From an uncultured Clostridia bacterium (GTDB lineage: Bacteria; Bacillota; Clostridia; Oscillospirales; Oscillospiraceae), in the NCBI GenBank assembly GCA_937894515.1, contig CALCRH010000006.1, forward strand, positions 1 through 19,521: a stretch of 19,521 nt of DNA, given 5' to 3'. Within the stretch, counting starts at the first letter, position 1; each line of letters opens with the position of its first letter. Below are positions 7,515 to 14,114 of the stretch, piece by piece. A model generated the notes under the pieces. That model was given only the letters and a program-made list of their open reading frames with translations. It searched no databases and was not told the DNA's origin. The position numbers and the translations under genes are program-made.

Positions 7515-7543
7515 AGTATAGCAAAAAGAGTGGGTTTTGCAAA
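7515..7543 (-). promoter_or_regulatory. Candidate extended -10 promoter of the GTPase-nuclease gene
   Basis: On the minus strand TGCTATACT (hexamer TATACT at 7515-7520 with an upstream TG) lies about 32 nt before the ATG. A weak -35 (TTTGCA, 7538-7543) at 17-nt spacing falls inside the preceding terminator hairpin. The overlap of terminator and promoter is tight but workable. Confidence 0.5.
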
Positions 7544-7549
7544 CCCACT
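7529..7549. terminator. Terminator after the ABC transporter operon
   Basis: A 9-bp stem AGTGGGTTT/AAACCCACT with a 3-nt loop is flanked by T-rich tracts on both strands. It lies between the permease stop (7677) and the start of the leftward GTPase-nuclease gene, separating the two transcription units. Confidence 0.8.
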
Positions 7550-7577
7550 TTTTTTCGGTTTATTAAAAAAACTTCCC

Positions 7578-7606
7578 GTAGGGGCCGGCGTCCTCGACGG
7601 CCCGCC
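7578..7606 (+). repeat. GTAGGG-type hairpin repeat
   Basis: GTAG is followed by the stem GGGCCG/CGGCCC (7582-7587 with 7598-7603), a 10-nt loop and a trailing GCC. It has the same leader and layout as the copies near 1175, 10865, 10910, 10946 and 13982, but a different stem sequence. It sits 70 nt beyond the permease stop. Confidence 0.65.
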
Positions 7607-7676
7607 ATTCATTCGTTTGTGAATACAACCTGTAATTCTATTCGCCGATATTCCCATTTGTTATCGTTTTTTCGAC

Positions 7677-9281
7677 TTACAACTCCGCAAATATTTTTGC
7701 ACCCTTCGTTTTCAGCCACCGGTGCATCACCAGCGTCAGCAGGCCAAAAGCCGCAATGATCACCGCCAGATACACATCGCCCGGAATCAGATGCCGGCTG
7801 AACCAGGCCCCTGCGCCGATCACCGCCGCAATAGCCCAGGTGCCGAACATGTCGATACTCGAGCTGGCGCCCTGCTTGATGGGTACCATCTCGTTGGTCC
7901 AGTTCAGATTGGGCTTCCACAAATTCAGCACCACGCCCAGCGCCGCATGGAACCACACAAAAACCCAAACCGCCGCCAAAATCAGCACCAGTTCCTTGGT
8001 TTCCAGTTCCAGCACGATGCTCAGCGCCGCCGCCAAAAACAGGCAGGGCAGGCTGTTCAGCAAAACCTCCACCTTCTCCTTGGCATACAGCACTTCCCAG
8101 GTTTTCACCGGCAGGGATTGGGGGATCCAGATACTCTTTCCCTCCAGAGAAACCGAGGGAGCCGAAATAAAATTCACACCACCCAGCAGGATCACCGCCA
8201 CCACAACGGCAATGGGAGCCAGCGTTGCCGCCTCCGGCACATTTTCCAATAGCGGCAGGAACTCTCCGCGAAGTGTCTCCTGCTTGATCAGCACCATCAC
8301 CCCGGCCACCAGGCACAAAACCAGGCCCAGGCCGGTGTTCAGCATATAGGTGGAGCTGGAAGTAAACCGGGCCAGCTCTTTTTTCAGCAGAGCAGAGGAC
8401 ACGCTGCTGACCTGCACCCCCTGCGTTTTTGCCGCCTTACTGTGGGTGGTGTTGTTACTGCTCACCGCCAGACGCAAAAAGCTCCGTCCCATGATCCACA
8501 GGGTCACCGCCAGCAGCGCCGCTGTCACCGCAGTCAGGATCAAACAGGCTTTCCCCTCTACGGCGGCGGCACCCAGAATGACCAGCGGGTTGCTGCGGCT
8601 TAATCCCTTGCCCCAGGTCGTGGCCTGCTCCAGAATTACCTTGAAGTTGTTTACTGCCCGGAAGTACACCACATAGTAGACGGCAAGGAATACCAGGGAA
8701 GCCAGCACCTTAATGATATTCCGGTTTTTCATTCGATTGCTGATCTGTGCCACCACCCAGCCCAGCAGGCAGGACAGCACCAGCACGATCAGGGAGATGC
8801 ATACCATCTGCAATACCGCAAAAATCACGGTAATAACCGGCGGCTCCACCATTACGGCATAGACCACGATAGCCGGCAGCTGCACCACAGCGGAAAACAG
8901 CAGGCCCATCAGATATACGCCCATCAACCGCGCCGTCAGCACGTGACGGGTGGGAATCGGCATGGACAGCAGCAGGTCGTTGTCCTTGGCCTGATACACC
9001 GCCGCGTTGGTGGTAAAGGCTCCGGAAAACACGCCCAGTATCAGGGCGACCAGCCCGATCAGCGCAAAATACAGCCAATCCATCCCCACCGCATGCAGGG
9101 GCTGGCACAGAACCATGGACAGCGCCGTAAAGGCGCCGCCCAATACGCCGATGATCAGCAAGCCATAGAGCAGGATATACAGCACCATGCCGATCTTGGA
9201 GCGGGCCGTTCCCTTTTTCGCATCCACGAAAAAGCTCCGGTACAGCTCCATCATCTGTTTTTTGATCAGTGCTTTCAGCAT
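7677..9281 (-). CDS. ABC-2-like exporter permease, large multi-spanning protein
   Basis: This 534-residue protein is rich in hydrophobic segments, for example about 31-54, 68-90, 116-143, 149-178 and 188-208. A similar block lies in the C-terminal half, suggesting around twelve spans. The motif KDNDLLLSMPIPTRHVL (99-115) follows the second span and is typical of one group of uncharacterised Firmicute ABC exporter permeases, where it may form the coupling helix. The ATG at 9281 is 3 nt downstream of the ATPase stop, so the two are translationally linked partners. The substrate is unknown. It is the last gene of a four-gene operon. Confidence 0.85.
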   Translation of the reverse strand: MLKALIKKQMMELYRSFFVDAKKGTARSKIGMVLYILLYGLLIIGVLGGAFTALSMVLCQPLHAVGMDWLYFALIGLVALILGVFSGAFTTNAAVYQAKDNDLLLSMPIPTRHVLTARLMGVYLMGLLFSAVVQLPAIVVYAVMVEPPVITVIFAVLQMVCISLIVLVLSCLLGWVVAQISNRMKNRNIIKVLASLVFLAVYYVVYFRAVNNFKVILEQATTWGKGLSRSNPLVILGAAAVEGKACLILTAVTAALLAVTLWIMGRSFLRLAVSSNNTTHSKAAKTQGVQVSSVSSALLKKELARFTSSSTYMLNTGLGLVLCLVAGVMVLIKQETLRGEFLPLLENVPEAATLAPIAVVVAVILLGGVNFISAPSVSLEGKSIWIPQSLPVKTWEVLYAKEKVEVLLNSLPCLFLAAALSIVLELETKELVLILAAVWVFVWFHAALGVVLNLWKPNLNWTNEMVPIKQGASSSIDMFGTWAIAAVIGAGAWFSRHLIPGDVYLAVIIAAFGLLTLVMHRWLKTKGAKIFAEL

Positions 9282-9284
9282 GGC

Positions 9285-9989
9285 TCAGTCCTCCAGCTCC
9301 AAAAACACTTCTTCCAGGGTGTCGTCACCCTTGACCTCTTCCATGGTACCGGAACGGATCAGCCTGCCGCCCTTGATAATGGCCACCTTGTCGCACAGCT
9401 TTTCCGCCACCTCCAGCACATGGGTGGAGAAAAAGATGGCGCCGCCCTTGTCACAGACCTCCCGCATCATCTCTTTCAGCAGGTGGGCAGCCTTGGGATC
9501 CAGTCCCACAAAGGGTTCGTCCATCATGATCAGCTTGGGATCATGGATCCAGGCGGCAATGATTGCCAGCTTCTGCTTCATACCGTGGGAATAGGAGGCG
9601 ATGGTCTGAGGCAGGTCATCGGTCAGTTCAAAGGCCGCGGCGTATTTTTCAATACGCGCCTTGCGCTTTTCGGCATCAATGCCGAAAATATCCGCCACGA
9701 AGTTCAGATATTTGTACCCCGTCATAAAGTCGTACAGGTCGGGGTTGTCGGGAATATAGGCGATCTTCCGCTTACACGCCAGCGGATCGGTCTTTATATT
9801 CACGCCGTCCACCCAGATCTCGCCGCTTTCAAAGGGCAGAATGCCCACCGCAGATTTCAGCGTGGTGGTCTTTCCGGCGCCATTGTGGCCGATAAAACCG
9901 TAGATCTCCCCCGCCTGAATATGCAGGCTCAGATCGTCCACGGCTTTCTTGCTGCCGTAGGTCTTTGTCAAATGATCAATTCGTAACAT
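9285..9989 (-). CDS. ABC transporter ATP-binding subunit
   Basis: This 234-residue single nucleotide-binding domain has Walker A GHNGAGKTT (34-42), the signature SYSHGMKQK (132-140), Walker B LIMMDEP (153-159), the D-loop GLDP and the switch H190. The signature has SHGMK rather than LSGGQ, and the Q-loop region reads YIPDNPDLY. Both are usual in the CcmA/EcsA-like exporter ATPases of Firmicutes. It energises the permease encoded immediately downstream. ACGGAGG precedes the ATG, which lies 13 nt after the PspC-domain stop. Family and partner are secure; substrate is not. Confidence 0.93.
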   Translation of the reverse strand: MLRIDHLTKTYGSKKAVDDLSLHIQAGEIYGFIGHNGAGKTTTLKSAVGILPFESGEIWVDGVNIKTDPLACKRKIAYIPDNPDLYDFMTGYKYLNFVADIFGIDAEKRKARIEKYAAAFELTDDLPQTIASYSHGMKQKLAIIAAWIHDPKLIMMDEPFVGLDPKAAHLLKEMMREVCDKGGAIFFSTHVLEVAEKLCDKVAIIKGGRLIRSGTMEEVKGDDTLEEVFLELED

Positions 9990-10002
9990 GGCTGTTCCTC
10001 CG

Positions 10003-10200
10003 TTACATCACTTCTGATTTTTTTGGGATCACGAAAGCCGCAATGATATAGGCCAGGATTCCCGTTCCGCCGCAGACGACCAGAAATGCCCAGCCCAGAC
10101 GTACCAGAGTTGGGTCGAGGTCAAAATACTCTGCGATGCCGCCGCATACGCCCCAGATTTTACTTCCTTGCTCAATCCGATACAGTCTCTTTTTCTCCAT
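10003..10200 (-). CDS. Small PspC-domain membrane protein
   Basis: This 65-residue protein is a minimal PspC domain: a basic N-terminus, the motif GVCGGIAEYFDLDPTLVR and one transmembrane helix (about 37-58) ending in IPKK. PspC-domain proteins are linked to envelope stress and often regulate membrane partners. I chose the ATG at 10200 over the one at 10206 because GAGGAGG lies 6 nt before it and directly abuts the other. The 5' end overlaps the upstream membrane-protein gene by 29 nt in another frame. This implies translational coupling and a shared job with that protein and the ABC exporter downstream. Confidence 0.88.
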   Translation of the reverse strand: MEKKRLYRIEQGSKIWGVCGGIAEYFDLDPTLVRLGWAFLVVCGGTGILAYIIAAFVIPKKSEVM

Positions 10201-10750
10201 GGTCATCCTCCTCTAAACGTTTCTGCTCCTTCTGCTGTGCCCCTAACTTGCACAGCAGGCTTCCGATGATAAACATGATACCCAGTCCCAGGTTGATCGT
10301 AATATCCTGATCGAACTCGCCGCCGCCCATCTGCAGATAGCGCTTGAACACGAACCAGACGATCCCCGCCACCGCGTAGCTGATCACAGGGATCAGAATG
10401 GTCTTAATGCCCAGGGCTTTCAGCTCCTTGGCGCCCTCCATGGTAAAGGGCGTACCGACCTCCAGTTCATGCTTGAAATACTTCTGCGCCGCTTTGGACA
10501 AAATGATCTCACCCAGCAGCACAACAAATCCCGCTGCGCAGGCGGTGACAACGCCGCCCTCCTCGGCATTGACCATGCCGCTGATGGTCACGCCGCCCAA
10601 AGCGGTATATTCAAAGTTTCCAAACGCCTGCCAGCAAATAGCACCCACGACACACAGCGCCGCCGCCACGATGCAAATTACAAATATGATCGTTGATAAC
10701 ACCTTGCCCACCTTGGCAATGTTTTGAATCGTATGTAAGGTTTTTTCCAT
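10172..10750 (-). CDS. Four-helix membrane protein of unknown function, DUF2975-like
   Basis: This 192-residue protein has four predicted transmembrane segments (about 18-41, 66-84, 114-136 and 152-169) and a charged C-terminal tail (EQKRLEEDDHGEKE). The loop motif GTPFTMEGAKELKALGI before helix 3 resembles the DUF2975 class of small Firmicute membrane proteins, but I cannot confirm that family. The start at 10750 is supported by GGAAG upstream and a good promoter. Longer upstream extensions would translate hairpin repeats. It is the first gene of the operon with PspC, the ABC ATPase and permease, so a role in sensing or tuning that exporter is possible. Confidence 0.75.
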   Translation of the reverse strand: MEKTLHTIQNIAKVGKVLSTIIFVICIVAAALCVVGAICWQAFGNFEYTALGGVTISGMVNAEEGGVVTACAAGFVVLLGEIILSKAAQKYFKHELEVGTPFTMEGAKELKALGIKTILIPVISYAVAGIVWFVFKRYLQMGGGEFDQDITINLGLGIMFIIGSLLCKLGAQQKEQKRLEEDDHGEKETVSD

Positions 10751-10775
10751 GATGCTTCCTTTCTTCCGCTTTGCT

Positions 10776-10805
10776 ATTATATTCCTCGGAAACCACTGTT
10801 GTCCA
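10776..10805 (-). promoter_or_regulatory. Promoter of the membrane protein-PspC-ABC operon
   Basis: On the minus strand TGGACA (10800-10805) and a perfect TATAAT (10776-10781) are separated by 18 nt, placing transcription start about 20 nt ahead of the ATG at 10750. Confidence 0.75.
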
Positions 10806-10853
10806 GCAACCTGCGGTTGCTTTTCCATTTTTTCTCGCGCAACTTCAGGTTGC
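10806..10853 (+). repeat. Two related GCAAC-N5-GTTGC hairpins
   Basis: GCAAC-CTGCG-GTTGC (10806-10820) and GCAAC-TTCAG-GTTGC (10839-10853) share the same 5-bp stem with different loops. They begin immediately beside the -35 of the ABC operon promoter and lead into the larger hairpin cluster. Confidence 0.6.
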
Positions 10854-10864
10854 TCCTCTTCCTT

Positions 10865-10973
10865 GTAGGGGCGGACGACTCTGTCCGCCCGCAAATATCC
10901 GCATCATCCGTAGGGGCGACCCTTGCGGTCGCCCGCATATCCCCCGTAGGGCGGGGGGCACCTGCCCCGCCGC
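10865..10973 (+). repeat. Three tandem GTAGGG-type hairpins
   Basis: Three units each start GTAGGG. Unit 1 is GGGCGGAC/GTCCGCCC (10869-10876 with 10883-10890). Unit 2 is GGGCGACC/GGTCGCCC (10914-10921 with 10927-10934). Unit 3 pairs GGCGGGGGGCA with TGCCCCGCC (10950-10971, two extra Gs). The stems differ but stay base-paired. Unit 1 is identical over 28 nt to the copy at 13982. Confidence 0.8.
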
Positions 10974-10984
10974 TATTTCGCTCC

Positions 10985-11008
10985 GTCCGCGAATTTTCAT
11001 TCGCGGAC
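10985..11008 (+). repeat. Second-type hairpin (GTCCGCGAA)
   Basis: A perfect 9-bp stem GTCCGCGAA/TTCGCGGAC encloses a 6-nt loop. It directly follows the three GTAGGG hairpins and precedes a heptamer array, the same order as at 13982-14078. Confidence 0.75.
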
Positions 11009-11012
11009 ACCG

Positions 11013-11039
11013 CAATTATCAATTATCAATTATCAATTG
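11013..11039 (+). repeat. Heptamer array (CAATTAT)3
   Basis: Three exact copies of CAATTAT (11013-11033) are followed by a partial CAATTG. The array runs into the 3' end of the leftward phosphodiesterase gene and provides its stop codon at 11026-11028. Confidence 0.85.
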
Positions 11040-11493
11040 CTCTCGTCCCGCACTCTGCCACTTTCCCGTTTTCGAGCCTCAGTACGCCGTAAGTACCGGT
11101 ATAGCGTATGCTGCCGGGGTTCATGGTATAAAGCGTCCCGTCATAATCCACCATCGGCCGGTGGGTATGTCCGTACAGCAATACGTCCGCCCCCATCTCC
11201 CGGGCGGCATAGTAGGCGTTCATCCCGCCGTACTTGACCCCGCGGGTGTGTCCGTGCATCATCAGCAGGCGCACACCGTCCAGTTCGATCAACCGCTCCG
11301 GCTCGTCCAAACTGCCCCAGTCGCAGTTTCCCGGTACGGCTTCGATTTTTAAGTTGACATAACTTTCTTGCAGCAATTCCGCATCCCGCAGACAGTCCCC
11401 CAGAAACAGCACCCCGTCCGGTCTTTCCCGCTCCACGACAAGGCGCATGGCGTCCACCGCACCGTGGGAGTCAGATAACACCAGCAGCTTCAC
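11026..11493 (-). CDS. YfcE/YsnB-like calcineurin-fold phosphodiesterase
   Basis: The roughly 155-residue protein carries the full metallophosphoesterase set. It starts KLLVLSDSHG (D-x-H), then has FLGD, GNCDW (the GNH motif in its YfcE form), MHGHTRG and LYGHTHRP. These ligands bind two metal ions and hydrolyse phosphodiesters. The natural substrate of this family is uncertain. GGGAGG lies 8 nt before the GTG at 11493, which I prefer to the GTG at 11502 that nearly touches it. The last four residues (AIDN) and the stop are encoded by the heptamer repeat, so the C-terminus looks remodelled by repeat insertion. It diverges from the Smr operon. Confidence 0.88.
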   Translation of the reverse strand: MKLLVLSDSHGAVDAMRLVVERERPDGVLFLGDCLRDAELLQESYVNLKIEAVPGNCDWGSLDEPERLIELDGVRLLMMHGHTRGVKYGGMNAYYAAREMGADVLLYGHTHRPMVDYDGTLYTMNPGSIRYTGTYGVLRLENGKVAECGTRAIDN

Positions 11494-11526
11494 GCCACAC
11501 ACCTCCCGCCATTTTTTCTTATTATC

Positions 11527-11555
11527 ATTATAACAGGAAACCCTTGCAAGTGCAA
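11527..11555 (-). promoter_or_regulatory. Promoter of the phosphodiesterase gene
   Basis: On the minus strand TTGCAC (11550-11555) and a perfect TATAAT (11527-11532) are separated by exactly 17 nt, about 34 nt upstream of the start. Its -35 lies within the spacer of the divergent Smr promoter. Confidence 0.8.
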
Positions 11556-11572
11556 TTTTTTTGCACTATTAT
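11544..11572 (+). promoter_or_regulatory. Promoter of the Smr-amidase-aminotransferase operon
   Basis: TTGCAA (11544-11549) and TATTAT (11567-11572) are 17 nt apart. The spacer is itself an inverted repeat, GTGCAA-N5-TTGCAC (11550-11566), which overlaps the -35 of the divergent promoter and could be an operator. Confidence 0.7.
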
Positions 11573-11603
11573 TTACATATGCGTTACAAATGAGGTGAAC
11601 ATC

Positions 11604-11834
11604 ATGGACGGTATCGTGACCCTGGATCTCCACGGCAAAACCGAATATCAGGCGCGAATCACCATTGACGCCGCTCTGCGCCGCAGCCGCGGGGTTTACC
11701 GCATCCGCTGTATCCACGGCTGTCACGGCGGTACCGTTTTGCGGGATCTGCTCCGCCGGGACTACGCCTGCAAGGTCCTCCGCCTGCAAGTTATCAACGA
11801 GGGCACCACCGATCTGGTTTTAAGGGAGTTTTGA
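11604..11834 (+). CDS. Stand-alone small Smr-domain protein
   Basis: This 76-residue protein is an Smr domain only. LDLHGKT (about 7-13) is followed by an alpha/beta core and IHGCHGGTVLRDLL, the form of the HGxGxG signature seen in clostridial mini-Smr proteins. Larger Smr proteins (the MutS2 tail, for example) nick DNA or act on RNA. Short versions are uncharacterised, so nuclease activity should not be assumed. GAGGTG precedes the ATG at 11604. A longer reading from 11544 would translate the promoter. The stop is 1 nt before the next ATG, so it is coupled to the amidase gene. Confidence 0.85.
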   Translation: MDGIVTLDLHGKTEYQARITIDAALRRSRGVYRIRCIHGCHGGTVLRDLLRRDYACKVLRLQVINEGTTDLVLREF

Positions 11835-11835
11835 T

Positions 11836-12651
11836 ATGAAAATCTTACAGATTCAAATGAAAGTCACCGCGGACAAAGCGGAAAACCTCCGTCATGCCGC
11901 CCAGCTGATCCGCTCCGCCGATGCCGACATCGCCGTATTGCCGGAGATGTTCTGCTGCCCCTATGTGGGAGAGCTGTTCTCCCAATACGCCGAAGAGGAG
12001 GGCGGTGCAATCTGCCGATTCCTCTCCGCCCTTGCCGAAGAGCGGGGCATCTATCTGGTGGGCGGCACCATACCGGAGCGCTGTGAAGGAAAGATCTATA
12101 ACACCTGCTTTGTCTATGACCCCACCGGCAAGCTGGTGGCCAGGCACCGCAAGACCCACCTCTTTGATGTGTGTATCAAAAACGGGCAGGTGTTCCGTGA
12201 AAGCGACAATCTGGCCCCCGGCAGCGACATCACCACCTTTGGGACCCCCTGGGGCATGGTGGGCATCTGTGTGTGCTTTGATATGCGTTTTCCGGAACTG
12301 AGCCGTCTGCTGACTCTCCGGGGAGCCAAGATGATCATCGTCCCCGCCGCCTTTAACATGACCACAGGTCCTGCCCATTGGGAGCTGCTGTTCCGCCAGC
12401 GGGCGGTGGATAATCAACTCTTCACCATCGGCACCGCTCCGGCCCGTGACCGCAGCGCCGGCTATGTGGCCTGGGGTCACTCCATCGTCTGTGATCCCTG
12501 GGGCATCGTCCTCTCGCAGTTGGACGAGCAGGAAGCCGCCGTGGTCACCGAGCTGGAAATGACCCGGGTAGAGCAGATTCGCCAGCAGCTTCCCCTGCTC
12601 TCTGCCCGCCGCACCGATGTCTATGAAATCCACCCTTGCCAAGGAAAATAA
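11836..12651 (+). CDS. Nitrilase-superfamily carbon-nitrogen hydrolase, omega-amidase/Nit2-like
   Basis: This 271-residue protein has the nitrilase Glu-Lys-Cys triad: E37 in VLPEMF, K106 in HRKTHLFD and C147 in GICVCFDMRFPE. The RKTHLFD and CFDMRFPEL contexts fit the omega-amidase (Nit2/YafV-like) branch, which hydrolyses alpha-ketoglutaramate or ketosuccinamate to the keto acid and ammonia. The aminotransferase encoded 41 nt downstream would generate such substrates from glutamine or asparagine. The pairing therefore suggests a transaminase-omega-amidase route. Substrate choice is inference. GGGAG inside the end of the Smr gene serves as ribosome binding site. Confidence 0.88.
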   Translation: MKILQIQMKVTADKAENLRHAAQLIRSADADIAVLPEMFCCPYVGELFSQYAEEEGGAICRFLSALAEERGIYLVGGTIPERCEGKIYNTCFVYDPTGKLVARHRKTHLFDVCIKNGQVFRESDNLAPGSDITTFGTPWGMVGICVCFDMRFPELSRLLTLRGAKMIIVPAAFNMTTGPAHWELLFRQRAVDNQLFTIGTAPARDRSAGYVAWGHSIVCDPWGIVLSQLDEQEAAVVTELEMTRVEQIRQQLPLLSARRTDVYEIHPCQGK

Positions 12652-12692
12652 ACCGTGCTACACTGTCAGCGAATATAAAAGGAGGCTTTCCT

Positions 12693-13967
12693 ATGAAAAA
12701 ATATACCGAAATGACCCTTGCCCAGCGCCAGACGGAATATGCCGCCGTCAAGTCTGCTTTTGAAGCCCAAAAATCTCTGGGGCTTCGTCTGAACATGGCG
12801 CGGGGCAAGCCCGGCAAAGACCAGTTGGATCTGGTCACCGAGATGTGCAATATTCTGGTCACTCCCGCCGATTTTATCAGCGATGGCATCGACAGCCGCA
12901 ACTACGGCAACGTGGACGGTCTGCCCGCCGCCAAAGCTCTCTTTGCTGACATTCTGGACTGCAAACCCTCCCAGGTGTTCGTAGGCGGCAACGCCAGCTT
13001 ACAGCTGATGTATGACGCCATCTCCAAGGCCTATACCCACGGGTTGCTTCACAGCGAGACCCCCTGGTGCAAGCTGGACAAGGTGAAATGGCTCTGCCCT
13101 GCCCCCGGCTATGACCGCCATTTCAAAGTCACCCAGAGCTTCGGTTTTGAGCTGATCACCGTTCCCATGACCGCAGACGGCCCCGATATGGACACGGTGG
13201 AGAAACTCATCAAAGACCCCGCCGTCAAGGGTATGTGGAACGTCCCCAAGTATTCCAACCCCGAGGGCGTGGTATACAGCGACGCTACCGTAGAGCGTAT
13301 CGCCTCCATGAAGCCCGCTGCCCCCGACTTTATGCTCATGTGGGATAACGCCTACTGCATTCACGAGTTCGACTGCGCCTACCGTCCCTTCCCCGACATC
13401 ATCTCGCTGTGCGAAAAGCACGGCAACGCCGATATGGTCTGGGAATTTGCCTCCACCAGTAAGGTCACCTTCCCCGGTGCCGGCGTGGGCGTCATGGCCA
13501 CCAGCGAGGCAAACCTTTCCTATATCACCCCCCTCATCAATATCCAGACCATCGGCTTTGATAAGATCAACCAGCTCCGCCACGTCAAGTACCTGAAGGA
13601 CAAGGCCACAACGCTGACCCTGATGCAGCGTCACGCCGCCATTCTGGCTCCCAAATTCCACGCGGTGCTGGACGCGCTGGACAAGGAGATCGCCCCTCTC
13701 GCCATCGCGGACTATAAGCGTCCCGTGGGCGGCTACTTCGTGTCCCTGGACGCCATGCCCGGTACAGCCAAGCGCACCCTGGCTCTGTGCAAGGAAGCGG
13801 GCGTCACCATGACCGGTGCCGGTGCTACCTTCCCCTACGGCATCGACCCCAACGACAGCAATATCCGCATTGCCCCCACCCTGCCTCCGGTCAGCGAACT
13901 GGAGCAGGCCATCGCCATCTTCTGCAACGCCCTGAAGATGAGCGCCCTGGAAAAACTGGGCGTGTAA
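12693..13967 (+). CDS. Fold-type I PLP aminotransferase, putative aspartate aminotransferase (PF12897-like)
   Basis: This 424-residue protein is an aminotransferase class I/II enzyme. Features include LNMARGKPG near the N-terminus (about 33-41), NYGNVDGLP (70-78), the substrate/PLP asparagine in PKYSNPEG (N189), D218/Y221 in MWDNAYCIHE, and the PLP lysine K257 in ASTSKVTFPGAG. The RGKPG, SNPEG and STSKVTFPG motifs point to the subgroup often annotated as putative aspartate aminotransferase or MocR-like, here without a DNA-binding domain. AAAGGAGG precedes the ATG. It is the last gene of the Smr-amidase operon, and the amidase next door suggests use of amino-acid amides. Confidence 0.9.
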   Translation: MKKYTEMTLAQRQTEYAAVKSAFEAQKSLGLRLNMARGKPGKDQLDLVTEMCNILVTPADFISDGIDSRNYGNVDGLPAAKALFADILDCKPSQVFVGGNASLQLMYDAISKAYTHGLLHSETPWCKLDKVKWLCPAPGYDRHFKVTQSFGFELITVPMTADGPDMDTVEKLIKDPAVKGMWNVPKYSNPEGVVYSDATVERIASMKPAAPDFMLMWDNAYCIHEFDCAYRPFPDIISLCEKHGNADMVWEFASTSKVTFPGAGVGVMATSEANLSYITPLINIQTIGFDKINQLRHVKYLKDKATTLTLMQRHAAILAPKFHAVLDALDKEIAPLAIADYKRPVGGYFVSLDAMPGTAKRTLALCKEAGVTMTGAGATFPYGIDPNDSNIRIAPTLPPVSELEQAIAIFCNALKMSALEKLGV

Positions 13968-13981
13968 AATCTTTTCTCTCC

Positions 13982-14009
13982 GTAGGGGCGGACGACTCTG
14001 TCCGCCCGC
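13982..14009 (+). repeat. GTAGGG-type hairpin repeat
   Basis: The stem GGGCGGAC/GTCCGCCC (13986-13993 with 14000-14007) and loop GACTCT are identical, with flanks, over 28 nt to the copy at 10865. It begins 14 nt after the aminotransferase stop. Confidence 0.85.
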
Positions 14010-14020
14010 CATTTCAATCC

Positions 14021-14044
14021 GTCCGCGAAATCCATTTCGCGGGC
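14021..14044 (+). repeat. Second-type hairpin (GTCCGCGAAAT)
   Basis: GTCCGCGAAAT pairs with ATTTCGCGGGC (one T-G pair). It is a relative of the hairpin at 10985, with stem changes that preserve pairing. Confidence 0.7.
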
Positions 14045-14050
14045 ACCTCA

Positions 14051-14078
14051 ACTTTTCACTTTTCGTTTTTCACTTTTC
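14051..14078 (+). repeat. Heptamer array (ACTTTTC)4
   Basis: Four units in strict 7-nt register read ACTTTTC, ACTTTTC, GTTTTTC and ACTTTTC. The array lies between the second-type hairpin and the shared terminator. Confidence 0.8.
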
Positions 14079-14083
14079 ACTCA

Positions 14084-14114
14084 AAAAAATGACACCCCAC
14101 GGGTGTCATTTTTT
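14084..14114. terminator. Bidirectional terminator between the aminotransferase and YgiQ genes
   Basis: AATGACACCC/GGGTGTCATT (14088-14097 with 14101-14110) is flanked by A6 and T6 tracts that extend the stem. It ends the (+) aminotransferase operon. The stop codon and last lysine codons of the leftward YgiQ gene lie in its right arm, so it also terminates that gene with no 3' untranslated spacer. Confidence 0.9.

Noticed and set aside
10865..10973. CRISPR array
   Set aside because: The units are self-complementary hairpins of differing sequence at unequal spacing, with no constant repeat or spacers and no cas genes.
10771..11352. Plus-strand frames across 10771-11352 as genes
   Set aside because: They translate the GTAGGG hairpins and heptamers, then run antisense to the phosphodiesterase. 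Similar peptides recur at 13982 because the DNA repeat recurs.
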